Shown here: positions 54,850 through 63,384 of the stretch, piece by piece
How the letters are laid out: each line of letters opens with the position of its first letter
How positions within the stretch are numbered: position 1 is the first letter of the stretch
DNA from: an uncultured Erwinia sp.
GTDB lineage: Bacteria > Pseudomonadota > Gammaproteobacteria > Enterobacterales > Enterobacteriaceae
Length of the DNA: 63,794 nucleotides
Reading direction: 5' to 3'
Assembly (NCBI GenBank): GCA_913775305.1
Contig: CAJYIY010000093.1
Span: forward strand, 1 to 63,794
The notes under the pieces: model-generated
What the model was told of the DNA's origin: nothing
Databases searched by the model: none
The model's input: only the letters and a program-made list of their open reading frames with translations
Position numbers and translations under genes: made by a program

Positions 54850-56337
54850 TCAGGCAACCGGCTTCACCTCACTTAATGCTCCGGCAATATGCTTAAAGCG
54901 GTCGAAACGTTTTCTCAGCATTGCGTGTCTGGCCGGGTCCGGCTCCAGCCGGAGAGTCGGTGGCTGGCAGTGCTTCATTGCCGTCTGAAAATCTTTATAT
55001 TCCCCTGCGCCAACCGCCGCGCAGATCGCCGCCGCCCGGCAGCCGGACTGCTTCACGTCAACGATTTCCAGCGGTAAATTACTGGCGTCACAGAACATCT
55101 GCATCCAGATATCTGAGTGCGTGGGGCCGCCGGTAAAGCGGATAATGTCGCTGCCCGTGCCCAGCTCCTGTACGCGGTCCTGATGCAGCAGGTGCGAAAA
55201 GACGATGCCCTGATAAATGGCGTAGACCATATCTTCGCGGCTGTGGTGACCGCTCAGTCCGAGGAAGCCACCGTTCAGGCTGTCGTGGAAGTTAGAGCCG
55301 TACAGCCATGGATAAAACAGGATGTTGATATCCTTTTCGTAGCCATTTTTTACCCAATGGTTGAGCTGCCGATAGCTGTCCGGCAGGTCCGGGAAGAACT
55401 GCTGCACAAACCAGGCGAGGTTGCTGGCCGAGGTTGGGCTGCCTTCGTGAACGAAGAAGGTGCCGGGAATGCAGTATTTTCCCCACACGTAAGGGTAGGC
55501 AGAGGGCTCAATGTGGTCGAAAACGCGGGTCGCAATACTCCAGGTTCCGGCCACGGCGCTCAGGCAGGCACTGTCCTGCACGCCGGAGGTCAGCGCCGCG
55601 CCCACCACATCAAAAAGCCCGCCGAAGACCGGCGTACCAACGGATAAACCGCACTGCGCGGCGGCCTGTTCGGTGACGTACCCGGCACCTTCGGCGGAGC
55701 CGATCACCGGCGGTGCTTTCTCCGCCATCTCCTCAATACCGAAGATGCGGAACAGTGTGGGATCGAACGCCCCCTGCTGCTGGTTAAACAGATTGCTGCC
55801 GGAAATGTTGGTCTCTTCGCAGGCAAACTCTCCGGTCAGACAGTAGCGGATGTAATCGTGAACCATCAGGATATAGCCCGTGCGCCGATAGTTCTCTGGT
55901 TCATGCTCTTTCAGCCAGCCGAGCAGCGCCGCAGGATGCGATGGCCACAGCTGTTGCAGGCTACGGCTGTAGGCTTCAACGTCACGGCCTTCGCTCTTCC
56001 AGCAACTGACCAGCGGCTGCGCGCGTGAGTCGGAGGAGACGATGCCGTTACGCACCGGCTGGCCCTGCTTATCGACCAGGTACAGCCCTTTACCGTGAGC
56101 GGAAAAACTCACGCCGCGTATCGCCTCGGGGGCAATGCCGCTTTCTGCCAGTGCCCGGCGAATGACCTGGCAGGTGGCAGACCACAGCTCGGTCATATTA
56201 CGCTCACAGAAGCCCATCTGTTCACTGAGCAGCGGCACGGCCAGCTCAACAACGCTGATCTCCTGACCGTCGGCGGTGTAGATCCCCGCTTTGGTGACCG
56301 TGCCGCCGAGATCAACGCCCATATAGTAGTGGCTCAT
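54850..56337 (-). CDS. lyxK: FGGY-family kinase, L-xylulose kinase-like
   Basis: A 495-residue carbohydrate kinase of the FGGY family. N-terminal GVDLGGTVTKAGIYTADG, central GGLFDVVGAALTSG, and C-terminal RFTGGPTHSDIWMQMFCDAS are all recognisable and track E. coli LyxK over the full length. LyxK phosphorylates L-xylulose (and 3-keto-L-gulonate) at O5. Last gene of the ABC operon; its ATG overlaps the epimerase stop by 4 bp. The symbol is by similarity; a different ketose substrate is possible. Confidence 0.85.
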   Translation of the reverse strand: MSHYYMGVDLGGTVTKAGIYTADGQEISVVELAVPLLSEQMGFCERNMTELWSATCQVIRRALAESGIAPEAIRGVSFSAHGKGLYLVDKQGQPVRNGIVSSDSRAQPLVSCWKSEGRDVEAYSRSLQQLWPSHPAALLGWLKEHEPENYRRTGYILMVHDYIRYCLTGEFACEETNISGSNLFNQQQGAFDPTLFRIFGIEEMAEKAPPVIGSAEGAGYVTEQAAAQCGLSVGTPVFGGLFDVVGAALTSGVQDSACLSAVAGTWSIATRVFDHIEPSAYPYVWGKYCIPGTFFVHEGSPTSASNLAWFVQQFFPDLPDSYRQLNHWVKNGYEKDINILFYPWLYGSNFHDSLNGGFLGLSGHHSREDMVYAIYQGIVFSHLLHQDRVQELGTGSDIIRFTGGPTHSDIWMQMFCDASNLPLEIVDVKQSGCRAAAICAAVGAGEYKDFQTAMKHCQPPTLRLEPDPARHAMLRKRFDRFKHIAGALSEVKPVA

Positions 56338-57227
56338 ACTGCCTCCGGGCTGCGCAGCGCGGCGCGGGTTTCCCCCCAGCCTGCCTGGGTCATTTTATCT
56401 TCAATCCACTGACGGGCGCGGATGATTTCCAGCAGCGGCTCGTCCGCTTTTTCTGTCCACATCTCAATCAGGAAGGTGCCGCGATAGTTGAGACGGCGCA
56501 GGGTTTTAAAGAACTGCACAAAATCAACGCAGCCTTCACCAAAAGGGACATCACGGAACTGACCGGGCGAGTCCGGCGTGACCGGCAGCGTATCTTTCAG
56601 ATGGATGGCCGCAATACGATCGATGCCGCCGGTCAGCTCGCTGTCTACCTCATTACCCCAGGCGCTCAGGTTGCCGATATCGGGATAAACCGTGAACCAC
56701 GGCGAGTTAATCTTCTCATTCAGCGCCTGCCATTTGCTGATGGAGTTCATAAACGGCGTGTCCATGATTTCCACCGCGCACATCACCTGTGCCCCGGCGG
56801 CCAGCTCAACGGCCCAGGCCACGGAATCCTCAAAGCGGGTGATGGTGTCGTTATCCTGAGGTTCGTAATAGACATCGTAACCGGCCAGCTGAATGGTTCG
56901 GATACCCAGATCCTGCGCCAGCCGCACCGCTTTCTCCATGATCGTATACGCCTGCTGGCGGATTTGCGCATCGCGGCTGCCGAACGGGAAGCGCCGATGT
57001 GCCGACAGGCACAGGGTGGGAATGCGCACGCCGGTCTGCTGAATCGCCCTGATAATCTCCATACGCTGCGCCGATGTCCAGTCCAGCCGTGCCAGCCGTT
57101 CGTCGCTCTCATCCACTGACATCTCCACGAAATCAAACCCGCAGGATTTCGCTATCGCCAGTTTTTCAACCCAGCAGGTCCCTTTTGGCAGCGCCTTCTC
57201 ATAAATCCCGATTGGATGTCTACGCAT
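56334..57227 (-). CDS. L-ribulose/L-xylulose-5-phosphate 3-epimerase (SgbU/UlaE-like)
   Basis: A 297-residue TIM-barrel epimerase matching E. coli SgbU/UlaE: GIYEKALPKGTCW, FDFVEMSVDESDERL, SAHRRFPFGSRD, GDRFDVP-like block FRDVPFGEGCVDF. It interconverts L-xylulose 5-phosphate and L-ribulose 5-phosphate. Start ATG 57227 shares a base with the stop of the upstream permease gene; a much longer open frame reaching 57578 is rejected. It links the kinase to the divergent UlaF-like 4-epimerase. Confidence 0.9.
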   Translation of the reverse strand: MRRHPIGIYEKALPKGTCWVEKLAIAKSCGFDFVEMSVDESDERLARLDWTSAQRMEIIRAIQQTGVRIPTLCLSAHRRFPFGSRDAQIRQQAYTIMEKAVRLAQDLGIRTIQLAGYDVYYEPQDNDTITRFEDSVAWAVELAAGAQVMCAVEIMDTPFMNSISKWQALNEKINSPWFTVYPDIGNLSAWGNEVDSELTGGIDRIAAIHLKDTLPVTPDSPGQFRDVPFGEGCVDFVQFFKTLRRLNYRGTFLIEMWTEKADEPLLEIIRARQWIEDKMTQAGWGETRAALRSPEAV

Positions 57228-58273
57228 TATCTTTCCCCACGAGTGGCCAGCAGCTGCTGGTATTTTTTGCGGTTCAGCTTCATTGCCCGCTGCGCCTGCC
57301 ATTTGTTTTTGAAGAATTTGAACGCCAGGGCAAAAATCAGCGTGATGCCCCACACCGCCAGATTGAAGTGCAGGCTGACGCCCGCCAGGCTCAGGCCGGT
57401 AGCGATCACCTGAAGTACCAGCAGCGCGCAGAAGACGTGGATCACTTTTCCCACGCCGCCGAACGGATCGGTGCCGCCCAGGACGATGGCCAGCACCGTC
57501 AGCAGCAGATACGAGTCGCCGTAGCCCATGCGCGCCGAGTTGAACCGCGCCATCATGATCAGCCCGGCCAGCACGCACAGCAGGCTGGAGAGGGAATAAA
57601 TCGCCATCATGATGCGGTCGGTACGGATGCCGCTGAACCAGGTGGCATTGATGTTGCTACCGCACATGTAGATGTTTTTGCCAAGGCGCGTTCTGCCCAG
57701 CAGCAGGGCTAACAATACGGTGGCAACCAGAAAGATAATCAGTGGAACCGGGATCCCGCCGATCACCTCCGATCCCATACTGCGCACGATCGGTGGCATG
57801 CCGCTCAGCGCCGCGCCTTTGGTCAGATACACGCCGATGCCGCTAATAATGGTCATACTGCCGAGGGTCACCAGAATCGGATGGGCGCCGATGCGAGAAA
57901 TCATCAGCCCGGTCAGCATCCCTGTCATCACCGCAATCACCGCCGCGCCGAGCAGTGCCAGCAGCAGCCACATCAGCTGAACGCCCACGCCGGCATCCGC
58001 CGGAACGTAGTGGATCAGCAGCCAGGCCATAAACAGGCTGGTGAGGTTGGCGGTGCCGATAATCGAAAGGTTCAGACCGCCGCTGAGCATTGGCACAAAC
58101 ATCGCAAAGGTCAGCAGCCCCAGCTCCGGCAGCTGAAACGCAATGCTCAGAAAGGTATTTTCGGTCAGGAACCGGCCCGGCATCGCCAGCGAAAAGGCGA
58201 CCGTTGCAATCAGGCAGATACTCAGCAGGCCGGTGCTGGTGGCGTCCGGAAGGAAAAACATTCTATTTTTCAT
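57227..58273 (-). CDS. Sugar ABC transporter permease 2
   Basis: A 348-residue RbsC/LsrD-type permease. Family blocks are GGLNLSIIGTANLTSLF, GAHPILVTLGSMTIISGIGV, the cytoplasmic loop CGSNINATWFSGIRTDR and the C-terminal GGTDPFGGVGKVIHVF. It pairs with the preceding permease to form a heterodimeric channel. Start ATG 58273 has GGAGA upstream; a 30-codon extension overlapping the previous gene is rejected. 13 bp separate it from permease 1. Confidence 0.88.
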   Translation of the reverse strand: MKNRMFFLPDATSTGLLSICLIATVAFSLAMPGRFLTENTFLSIAFQLPELGLLTFAMFVPMLSGGLNLSIIGTANLTSLFMAWLLIHYVPADAGVGVQLMWLLLALLGAAVIAVMTGMLTGLMISRIGAHPILVTLGSMTIISGIGVYLTKGAALSGMPPIVRSMGSEVIGGIPVPLIIFLVATVLLALLLGRTRLGKNIYMCGSNINATWFSGIRTDRIMMAIYSLSSLLCVLAGLIMMARFNSARMGYGDSYLLLTVLAIVLGGTDPFGGVGKVIHVFCALLVLQVIATGLSLAGVSLHFNLAVWGITLIFALAFKFFKNKWQAQRAMKLNRKKYQQLLATRGER

Positions 58274-58286
58274 GAAAAAGTCTCCG

Positions 58287-59273
58287 TCAGACGAAGCCGA
58301 CATCGGTTTCTTTGCGTTTCTTATAGTGGGTGACGCAGATGGCCGCGACGATGACGACGCCAATCACGATGTTGACGAAATAGCTGGAGACGCCAGTCAG
58401 GTTCAGGCCGTTTTTCAGAATGCCGATCAGGAACACCCCCATCAGCGTGCCGATCACCGAGCCTCTGCCGCCGGAGAGACTGGCACCGCCCAGGACCGCC
58501 GCGGCCAGCACATCCAGTTCGCCGCCGACCAGTGCGTTGGGTACCACTTCGCTCATGCGGTACGCCTGTAGCATCCCGCCAATCGCCGCCGCAGCGCCTA
58601 AATAGCCGTAAGCAAACAGATAAATCACGGAGACGCGGATACCAATACGGCGTGCCGATTCATTACTGCCGCCAACGGCGTACAGCTGCCGACCGATATG
58701 GGTTTTATTCAGCAGCAGCCATGTCAGCAGCGCCATCCCAAGCATGACCACCACCGGCAGGCCAACCTGATAGCTTTCCCCGCCGTATTCAAACGGCAGA
58801 ATGGTACGCTGGTTTACCCACCAGTCGGGCAGGTCGTAGATACTGTGGCCGTTGGTGATCCACATCAGCATGCCAAACAGCAGCGACTGCATGCTGATGG
58901 TGATAATGATGGAGACGATATTGAGGTAATAGATCAGTACGGCGTTGATCAGACCAAAGACGATGCCGCAGACAATCGCCAGTATGATGCACAGCAGCGG
59001 GCTGGCAATCACGTCGTTCAGCAGCAGCGAGGCGATAAAATACTGTGCAACGGAAGCCACGGCGGCGAAGGAGATATCGATGCCGCCGGTCACCAGCACC
59101 ACAAATAACCCCAGCGCGAAAATGCCGGTGACGGCATAGCTTTCTGTTAAATCGAGCAGGTTCTGAATCGATAAAAACTCACTGCTCAGGTTGGAGAACA
59201 GCACCAGCATTAACACGATAACCCAGGCCAGCCAGCCTTCGACCGAACGCGGTACTTTTAAAATGTTAGCCAT
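58287..59273 (-). CDS. Sugar ABC transporter permease 1
   Basis: A 328-residue RbsC/LsrC-type permease with multiple spans. Blocks: TGGIDISFAAVASVAQY, NIVSIIITISMQSLLFG, the ATPase-coupling loop GGSNESARRIGIRVS and ALVGGELDVLAAAVLGGASLSGG. Its start overlaps the ATPase gene end by 8 bp. With permease 2 and the dual ATPase it forms a complete importer for the pentulose-type substrate. Confidence 0.88.
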   Translation of the reverse strand: MANILKVPRSVEGWLAWVIVLMLVLFSNLSSEFLSIQNLLDLTESYAVTGIFALGLFVVLVTGGIDISFAAVASVAQYFIASLLLNDVIASPLLCIILAIVCGIVFGLINAVLIYYLNIVSIIITISMQSLLFGMLMWITNGHSIYDLPDWWVNQRTILPFEYGGESYQVGLPVVVMLGMALLTWLLLNKTHIGRQLYAVGGSNESARRIGIRVSVIYLFAYGYLGAAAAIGGMLQAYRMSEVVPNALVGGELDVLAAAVLGGASLSGGRGSVIGTLMGVFLIGILKNGLNLTGVSSYFVNIVIGVVIVAAICVTHYKKRKETDVGFV

Positions 59274-60780
59274 TGATGGCCTCCGCGAGTTGATGTTCGC
59301 TGAGCGTTGAAGGGATTAACTCGTTAACGATCTTTCCCTGCTTCATATGCAGAACGCGATCGCAGTTGTAATAGGCTTCCGGGGCCTCATCGGTGATCAG
59401 CAGTACCGAAATGCCCACGCCGGACAGGCGGTGGATCAGCTTGTAGATACTGTCTTTGGCACCGATATCAACGCCAACGGTGGGCGCATCGAGGATCAAT
59501 ACTTTTGGTCGGGTAAGGATCCATTTTGCCAACACCACCTTTTGCTGATTGCCGCCGGAAAGGGTGGAGAGCGGGTTATCCGGATTGGTGACCTTAATAT
59601 CCAGATCCCTGATCCACTCCTGCACCAGCGCGTCTTTGCGCTGCTCGTCAATCAGATGCCACGGTGTTTTCATTTCGTCGAGAATCGAAATCACCATGTT
59701 GTCGGCGACCGACTGCGGCAGAATGGCTCCCAGCGTCAGACGGTCTTCTGAGACGTAGGCAATGCCCAGCTCTCTGGCCTGAGTGCTGTCCCTGATATGC
59801 ACTTTTTTACCGTCCAGCAGGATCTCGCCGCTGTCGGGATGAGTGATACCAAACAGACTCAGCGCCAGTTCGGTACGACCAGAGCCCAGCAGTCCGCACA
59901 GGCCGAGCACCTCGCCGCGATGCAGCCGCAGCGAGATATTGTCGAACTGGGAGCTGCGGCTGAGGTGATTCAGTTCCAGCACCACTCTGCCCAGCTCGGC
60001 GTTCGGCAGCTTCTGCTGATGTTCAATCACCAGTCCGGTCATCAGCTCGGTGATTTTGCGGGTGGACAGTGCGGCGGCATCCCAGGTGCCGATCTTCTCA
60101 CCGTCGCGGATGACGGTAATGCGGTCGGAAATCTCTTTCACTTCATCCAGGCGGTGGCTGACAAAGACCACGGTGATGTTTTTATCGCGCAGATAGTTCA
60201 CCGTGCGCAGCAGCTGGTTCACCTCGGTGCGCGTCAGCGAAGCGGTGGGTTCATCCATAATCACCAGCCGGGCGTCGGCGACCAGCGCGCGGCATATTGC
60301 AATCTGCTGGCGCTGGGCAATGGGCAGGTGCTGCACCAGCGCATTGGGATCGAGATTGAACGCCAGTTCGTTGAGGATCTGCTGGGCTTTTTCCCTCAGT
60401 TTTTTCTGCTTAAACCAGCCGAAATAGCCCTTCAGGTTATATTCGAAGGCAATGTTCTCGGCGACGGTGAGGTTTGGAAACAGCGACAGGTCCTGATAAA
60501 TCACCTGAATGCCTAACGCCCTCGCACGGTCCGGCGTCAGGCGGGAATGGGTTTTGTCATCAATGATGATTTCACTGCCGGCATCGGGCGCGTAGACGCC
60601 GCTGATGGTTTTAATCAGCGTGCTTTTACCGCAGCCGTTAGCCCCGGCCAGACAGTGGACTTCACCCTGATTTAGGGTCAGCGTGATGTTTTTTAAGGCC
60701 TGATGGCCACCGAAGCTTTTTGACAGCGCGTTCAGCGTGATCAGCGCGGTGGGGTTATCGGCATGGTGATTATTGAGCAT
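59266..60780 (-). CDS. Sugar ABC transporter ATPase with variant second Walker B
   Basis: A 504-residue dual-domain ATPase of the RbsA/LsrA type. Domain 1: Walker A GANGCGKS, Walker B LVIMDEPTASL, signature-like LPIAQRQQ. Domain 2: GLLGSGRT, LSGGNQQK, but Walker B reads LILDAPTVGVD, so the catalytic Glu is Ala. Hydrolysis would then rest mainly on domain 1, an asymmetry known in related transporters. It lies 67 bp after the binding-protein gene, with a hairpin between. Confidence 0.88.
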   Translation of the reverse strand: MLNNHHADNPTALITLNALSKSFGGHQALKNITLTLNQGEVHCLAGANGCGKSTLIKTISGVYAPDAGSEIIIDDKTHSRLTPDRARALGIQVIYQDLSLFPNLTVAENIAFEYNLKGYFGWFKQKKLREKAQQILNELAFNLDPNALVQHLPIAQRQQIAICRALVADARLVIMDEPTASLTRTEVNQLLRTVNYLRDKNITVVFVSHRLDEVKEISDRITVIRDGEKIGTWDAAALSTRKITELMTGLVIEHQQKLPNAELGRVVLELNHLSRSSQFDNISLRLHRGEVLGLCGLLGSGRTELALSLFGITHPDSGEILLDGKKVHIRDSTQARELGIAYVSEDRLTLGAILPQSVADNMVISILDEMKTPWHLIDEQRKDALVQEWIRDLDIKVTNPDNPLSTLSGGNQQKVVLAKWILTRPKVLILDAPTVGVDIGAKDSIYKLIHRLSGVGISVLLITDEAPEAYYNCDRVLHMKQGKIVNELIPSTLSEHQLAEAING

Positions 60781-60811
60781 CGTTCATACCCTGGTATCAG
60801 AGGTGATAAAA

Positions 60812-60833
60812 GCCGGAGCACCGGGGCTCCGGC
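60812..60833 (-). terminator. Intra-operon hairpin between binding protein and ATPase genes
   Basis: On the minus strand GCCGGAGC CCCGGT GCTCCGGC TTTTATC: an 8-bp GC stem followed by TTTT. It lies 15 bp beyond the stop of the binding-protein gene and would end most transcripts there, giving excess binding protein over transporter, a common arrangement. Confidence 0.7.
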
Positions 60834-60847
60834 GATACGGCTCAGGG

Positions 60848-61852
60848 TCAGAGGCCCAGTTTCACCAGACGTTTGGTGTTATTCACATCCAGTTTTTCCG
60901 GGTTATCGCTGAGGATCGTGTTGCCTTTGATTGTGATGACGCCCATGTCGCCCAGCCTGACGCCGTCTTTAATCGGCTCACCGTTCATCATTGCGGTCGC
61001 TACCTGTACAAACACCTTACCGGCGGTCATCGGGTTAGAGATATAGCCGCCGTCGATCGCGCCTTTCTCCAGCAGTTTGATCCCCTGGCCCGGGGTGAAG
61101 GTGCCGAAGACACAGATGGCGTCGTTTTTCTTACGTTTGTCGATGGCGCGTCCTGCTCCAATCGGGCCCTGAGAGCCGAAGGACATAATGCCTTTGAGAT
61201 CTTTGTGTCTGGACATCAGATCGTTGGTGGTACGCATAGAGTCATCAACCGATTCGGCGACACCAAAACGGTCCTCAACCAGCTGCATTTTCGGGTAGTG
61301 TTCTTTCTGATAGGCAATGGCTGCGTTGGCCCAGTCGTTAACTAACGGTACGGTCAGACTGCCAACGAACATGGCATATTTCCCCTCTTCACCCATGCAG
61401 GCGGCCATATCTTTCATATGGTTAGCCCCCATGGTCTGAGTATCCAGCAGTTCGAAGTCCCAGTCTGCATTCGCCTGGGCTGGTGATTCGTGGGTAATAA
61501 CCTTGATACCCGCTTCCTGAGCGCGTTTCAGGACCGGCTCCAGCACTTTAGCGTCGTTTGGCACCACGCCAATCACATCAACTTTTTTGGCGATCAAATC
61601 TTCAATGGCGCGCACCTGCTCGGCCGGGTCGGCCGTGGTTGGCCCCACCTGCCAGGCGTTCACGCCCAGGACTTTACCTTCTTCTTTAATCCCCTGTTCC
61701 ATGACGTTAAACCAGGGAATTCCCCCGACTTTCACCACCACGCCCATCGTGAAAGGCTTGTTGGCTTTTTGAGGGACCGCCGCGTTATCAGCCCAGGTGG
61801 AAAATGAAGCGATCAGTGAGGCGATGACACAGGGTAAGAGTAATTTTTTCAT
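60848..61852 (-). CDS. Periplasmic sugar-binding protein
   Basis: A 334-residue Peripla_BP_4 (RbsB/LsrB-like) protein with a signal peptide (KKLLLPCVIASLIASFSTWA-D). Blocks typical of the fold: GGIPWFNVMEQGIKEEGK, AIEDLIAKKVDVIGVVPND, KVITHESPAQANADW and MSFGSQGPIGAGRAID. It delivers the solute to the two-permease transporter and is the first gene of the operon. The ligand is inferred to be a pentose or pentulose from the downstream enzymes. GAGG precedes the ATG. Confidence 0.9.
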   Translation of the reverse strand: MKKLLLPCVIASLIASFSTWADNAAVPQKANKPFTMGVVVKVGGIPWFNVMEQGIKEEGKVLGVNAWQVGPTTADPAEQVRAIEDLIAKKVDVIGVVPNDAKVLEPVLKRAQEAGIKVITHESPAQANADWDFELLDTQTMGANHMKDMAACMGEEGKYAMFVGSLTVPLVNDWANAAIAYQKEHYPKMQLVEDRFGVAESVDDSMRTTNDLMSRHKDLKGIMSFGSQGPIGAGRAIDKRKKNDAICVFGTFTPGQGIKLLEKGAIDGGYISNPMTAGKVFVQVATAMMNGEPIKDGVRLGDMGVITIKGNTILSDNPEKLDVNNTKRLVKLGL

Positions 61853-61964
61853 TATCAGGTCCTCAGAAGGTTATTTTAATTATCATCGATGCCGAATAGT
61901 GCATTGTTCGGTTTCTTCCTTTCGTCGCGCCGAATGTCATTGCTGATTAAAATCAACGGCAATG

Positions 61965-62005
61965 AATAATGCATATAACGAAAATAATGCATGAATACAT
62001 GCATT
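61965..62005. promoter_or_regulatory. Repeat array in the ABC operon promoter
   Basis: AATAATGCAT occurs at 61965-61974 and again at 61983-61992, 18 bp apart. The second copy is part of the perfect inverted repeat AATGCATGAATACATGCATT (61986-62005). The array lies 110-150 bp before the binding-protein start, and TATGCATTAT on the minus strand also offers a -10-like element. Probable operator; binder unknown. Confidence 0.5.
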
Positions 62006-62135
62006 CATTCATTAAGGCAAAATCAGCAGACGGTTAAGGCTCAGGGTATTTTCTTACTACTTTCACTGGTGTTGACACTAATTAACGTACGGGTGAATCT
62101 CATCAGAACGAACAGATTATATTTTCGCAAAAATT

Positions 62136-62945
62136 TCATTTATCGATTTCAATTACGCTAAACGCCGGGCTGCTTCCCCAGTTTCTTTCTTCAGTCACCT
62201 TGTTGGTAATTAAAATATCAATATCGTCGAGCATGCAGATCTTACAAAATGCGGACTGATCGAATTTGCTGGCGTCGGCCAGCAGGATTTTCTTGCCGGA
62301 AACCTGCAGCATCACCTGCTTTAAGCGGGCGTTAATTTCACTGCCGTCACGAATGCCGTTTTCCAGGTTCAGCCCCTGGCAGGAGAAAAAGAAGGTATTG
62401 ATCTGAAAGTTACGGATAGCGCTTTCCGCCACCGGACCGTGGAAATCGTCGTGGCGTTCCGAGTATTCGCCGCCGCAGCCGATGATGCGCACCTTATCGC
62501 GACAGGCCAGCGCCTGAATGATTTTGACCGAGTTGGTCACCACGGTGATATCAATATCCGGGATCTGACGCGCCAGGAACCAGCAGGTGCTGCTGTTATC
62601 CAGCAGTATGCAGTCACCGGGATGGATAAACGGCAGGGCCGCCTTGGCCAGCTTCATTTTGATGTCAGGATGCGCTTCGGTTCTTTTGCGTAAGGGCTCA
62701 GCCCGATCGATGGTGTCAGCCTTAGAGAAAGCGTCCTGCACGGGATGGGCGCGGTCATCATAGTCATCAAGCGAGACGGCACCGCCGAAGCTGCGGATCA
62801 GTTTTTTGTTACGTTCCAGCAGATTTAAATCGCGGCGAATAGTTTCCTGCGAGACGCGGCACATAGTGGACAGTTCTGCAACCAGTGCGGAGCCATGTTG
62901 TTGCACATAGCTACAAATCATCTTGTAACGTTCAGCCTGTAACAT
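62136..62945 (-). CDS. DeoR-family regulator of the pentulose operon
   Basis: A 269-residue DeoR-type repressor: N-terminal winged helix (ERYKMICSYVQQHGSALVAE; CRVSQETIRRDLNLLERNKK) and a C-terminal sugar-phosphate sensing domain (DCILLDNSSTCWFLAR, TVVTNSVKIIQAL, LADASKFDQSAF). Resembles UlaR/YiaJ-neighbourhood regulators only in general; the ligand is probably a phosphorylated pathway sugar. Start 62945 is chosen by homology. It lies between the ABC operon and the divergent UlaF-like gene. Confidence 0.87.
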   Translation of the reverse strand: MLQAERYKMICSYVQQHGSALVAELSTMCRVSQETIRRDLNLLERNKKLIRSFGGAVSLDDYDDRAHPVQDAFSKADTIDRAEPLRKRTEAHPDIKMKLAKAALPFIHPGDCILLDNSSTCWFLARQIPDIDITVVTNSVKIIQALACRDKVRIIGCGGEYSERHDDFHGPVAESAIRNFQINTFFFSCQGLNLENGIRDGSEINARLKQVMLQVSGKKILLADASKFDQSAFCKICMLDDIDILITNKVTEERNWGSSPAFSVIEIDK

Positions 62946-63109
62946 AAATAGCCCGATCCCACTGCGTATCACATGGTCTAATACTCTTACTTTTCAGTTA
63001 TTTTTAAAGTGACTGATTTCAAGAAACCACCTGGCTATTTCATTTATGCATCTTAGTGTGATTGCGGTCACTAGTTAATGATTCTAACCCTGTTGCTTTG
63101 GCGTTTTAA

Positions 63110-63125
63110 TGTGATGCTTATCACG
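63110..63125. promoter_or_regulatory. CRP site
   Basis: TGTGATGCTTATCACG matches TGTGA-N6-TCACA at 9 of 10 positions. It sits in the 439-bp region between the DeoR gene (minus) and the UlaF-like gene (plus), and indicates control by cAMP-CRP. Confidence 0.75.
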
Positions 63126-63182
63126 TAATTCCGGGCATTATCGAAGATAAAAATTCATTAACAGCATGAAATCAACACAAAC

Positions 63183-63221
63183 GGTCATGTTGATGATGAC
63201 CATTTATGACCGAATTTGACC
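63183..63221. promoter_or_regulatory. Operator array: three 10-bp-phased TGACC repeats with an inverted copy
   Basis: TGACC occurs at 63197, 63207 and 63217, exactly one helical turn apart, each followed by an A/T-rich stretch, and the inverted copy GGTCA is at 63183. This places all half-sites on one face of DNA. The location between the DeoR gene and the gene it probably controls makes it the best candidate DeoR operator. Confidence 0.65.
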
Positions 63222-63384
63222 GTTTATATTTGTTTTGCGATAACCTCCTTATGTTGAGGCTTCTCGCCGCAGATGATTAGACGTAACGTAATAACGCATC
63301 AATCTCTTTTTTATTTAGCAGAATGAATATTTTCAGCGCGTCAGCGCCTGTCTGCAAATATACTTTTATTACGTGAGGTCAACT

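Noticed and set aside
56334..57578. Long N-terminal extension of the SgbU-like epimerase
   Set aside because: The extra 117 codons overlap the permease coding region; homology and the TAATG junction place the start at 57227.
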